From Aureimonas frigidaquae (GTDB lineage: Bacteria; Pseudomonadota; Alphaproteobacteria; Rhizobiales; Rhizobiaceae): a DNA stretch of 64,000 nt. The position numbers and the translations under genes were made by a program. Shown here in pieces: positions 63,628 to 64,000 of the stretch; position 1 is the first letter of the stretch; every line of letters starts with the position of its first letter. The notes under the pieces are model-generated. The model worked only from the letters and a program-made list of their open reading frames with translations. It searched no databases and was not told the origin of the DNA. Where the stretch lies: the NCBI RefSeq assembly GCF_001463905.1, contig NZ_BBWR01000002.1:682001-746000 (forward strand). The letters run 5' to 3'.

Positions 63628-63650
63628 GCGGCCGGTTCGGCCGCCTTTTC
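63628..63650 (+). promoter_or_regulatory. short GC hairpin with T run in the rplM leader
   Basis: GCGGCCG and CGGCCGC (63628-63634 and 63638-63644, loop GTT) are followed by CTTTTC, about 50 bases before the rplM start. It may be a second terminator or part of an rplM leader used in ribosomal-protein control. Confidence 0.5.
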
Positions 63651-63698
63651 GTATGCCGGGGGCCGCTCCGGTCCCCGAACGAATCCAAGGGCAGATTG

Positions 63699-64000
63699 AT
63701 GAAAACCTTCTCGCAGAAGAACGAGACGGTCGAGAAGAAGTGGATCCTGATCGACGCCGAAGGGCTTGTCGTCGGCCGCCTCGCTTCGCTCGTCGCGCTT
63801 CGCCTCCGTGGCAAGCATAAGCCGACCTTCACCCCGCATATCGATGATGGCGACAACGTCATCATCGTCAATGCCGACAAGGTGGTGTTGACCGGCAAGA
63901 AGTACGAAAACAAGACCTACTACTGGCACACCGGCTATGCCGGCGGCATCAAGGAGCGCAAGGCGCGGGAGATCCTCGAGGGTCGTTTCCCCGAGCGCGT
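63699..64000 (+). CDS. rplM: 50S ribosomal protein L13 (N-terminal part, cut by window edge)
   Basis: The first 100 residues of L13, a primary-binding protein of the large ribosomal subunit. Family segments are clear: [65 protein letters not shown]. The ATG at 63699 has AAGGG seven bases upstream. rpsI would be expected just beyond the window end. The 5' leader holds at least one hairpin. Confidence 0.98.
   Translation, partial: MKTFSQKNETVEKKWILIDAEGLVVGRLASLVALRLRGKHKPTFTPHIDDGDNVIIVNADKVVLTGKKYENKTYYWHTGYAGGIKERKAREILEGRFPER

Overview
The window is chromosomal DNA of high G+C content with densely packed genes. Gene families and order point to an alphaproteobacterium of the order Hyphomicrobiales (Rhizobiales), possibly near Aurantimonadaceae or Brucella-like lineages. 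Supporting signs are the order NifU/IscU-like scaffold, yidD, thrS diverging from folE and hisI; a DUF3126 protein; a zf-CHCC protein; a bacterial transglutaminase-like cysteine peptidase (BTLCP); and a four-part general amino-acid transporter of Aap type. The taxonomic placement is inference. I saw no rRNA, tRNA, CRISPR array, insertion sequence, prophage or integron.

Layout. (1) 1-11.5 kb is sugar uptake and oxidation. It starts with the end of one RbsA/RbsC-type transporter. A complete minus-strand operon follows (binding protein, ATPase, two permeases, GlcD-like FAD oxidase), then a LacI-type repressor, then a divergent sugar isomerase plus Gfo/Idh/MocA dehydrogenase. Two nearly identical 14-bp palindromes flank the repressor gene and tie both arms into one probable regulon. 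(2) 11.5-20.2 kb holds putA, a phospholipase D-type protein, a hypothetical membrane protein behind a palindrome-rich leader, and ilvD with a good terminator. (3) 20.2-27.8 kb holds a Crp/Fnr regulator with a Met-His repeat, a small lipoprotein, the NAD-dependent molybdenum formate dehydrogenase fdsG-B-A-D (without fdsC/fdhD), and a LysR regulator whose stop codon sits in an ATAG-N7-CTAT box. (4) 27.9-46.4 kb is mostly housekeeping: esterase, NAD kinase, flavin reductase and nitroreductase pair, a three-repeat exported protein, an AlkX-like glycosylase homologue, thrS, yidD, Fe-S scaffold, folE, hisI, patatin, CBS protein, rhomboid, BTLCP, DUF3126, cysE, hydrolase, zf-CHCC, FAD monooxygenase and a Pro-rich OmpA protein.

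(5) 46.4-53.9 kb is a second sugar or polyol locus. An L-xylulose-reductase-like SDR diverges from an operon of binding protein, HxlB-like SIS isomerase, two permeases, SorC regulator and MalK-type ATPase, with a PEP-mutase-family lyase converging on it. The carbon source is not identifiable, and the combination is the best candidate for an undescribed pathway. (6) 53.9-64.0 kb holds an AI-2E-type exporter, aapJQMP with two internal terminator-like hairpins, metC, a PPK2 polyphosphate kinase, a membrane-anchored SOUL protein, and the start of rplM behind several hairpins.

Functionally the region is a soil or plant-surface heterotroph's mix of carbohydrate, proline, amino-acid and formate metabolism around core genes. 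Functional calls rest on motifs recognised by eye; no database search was run.
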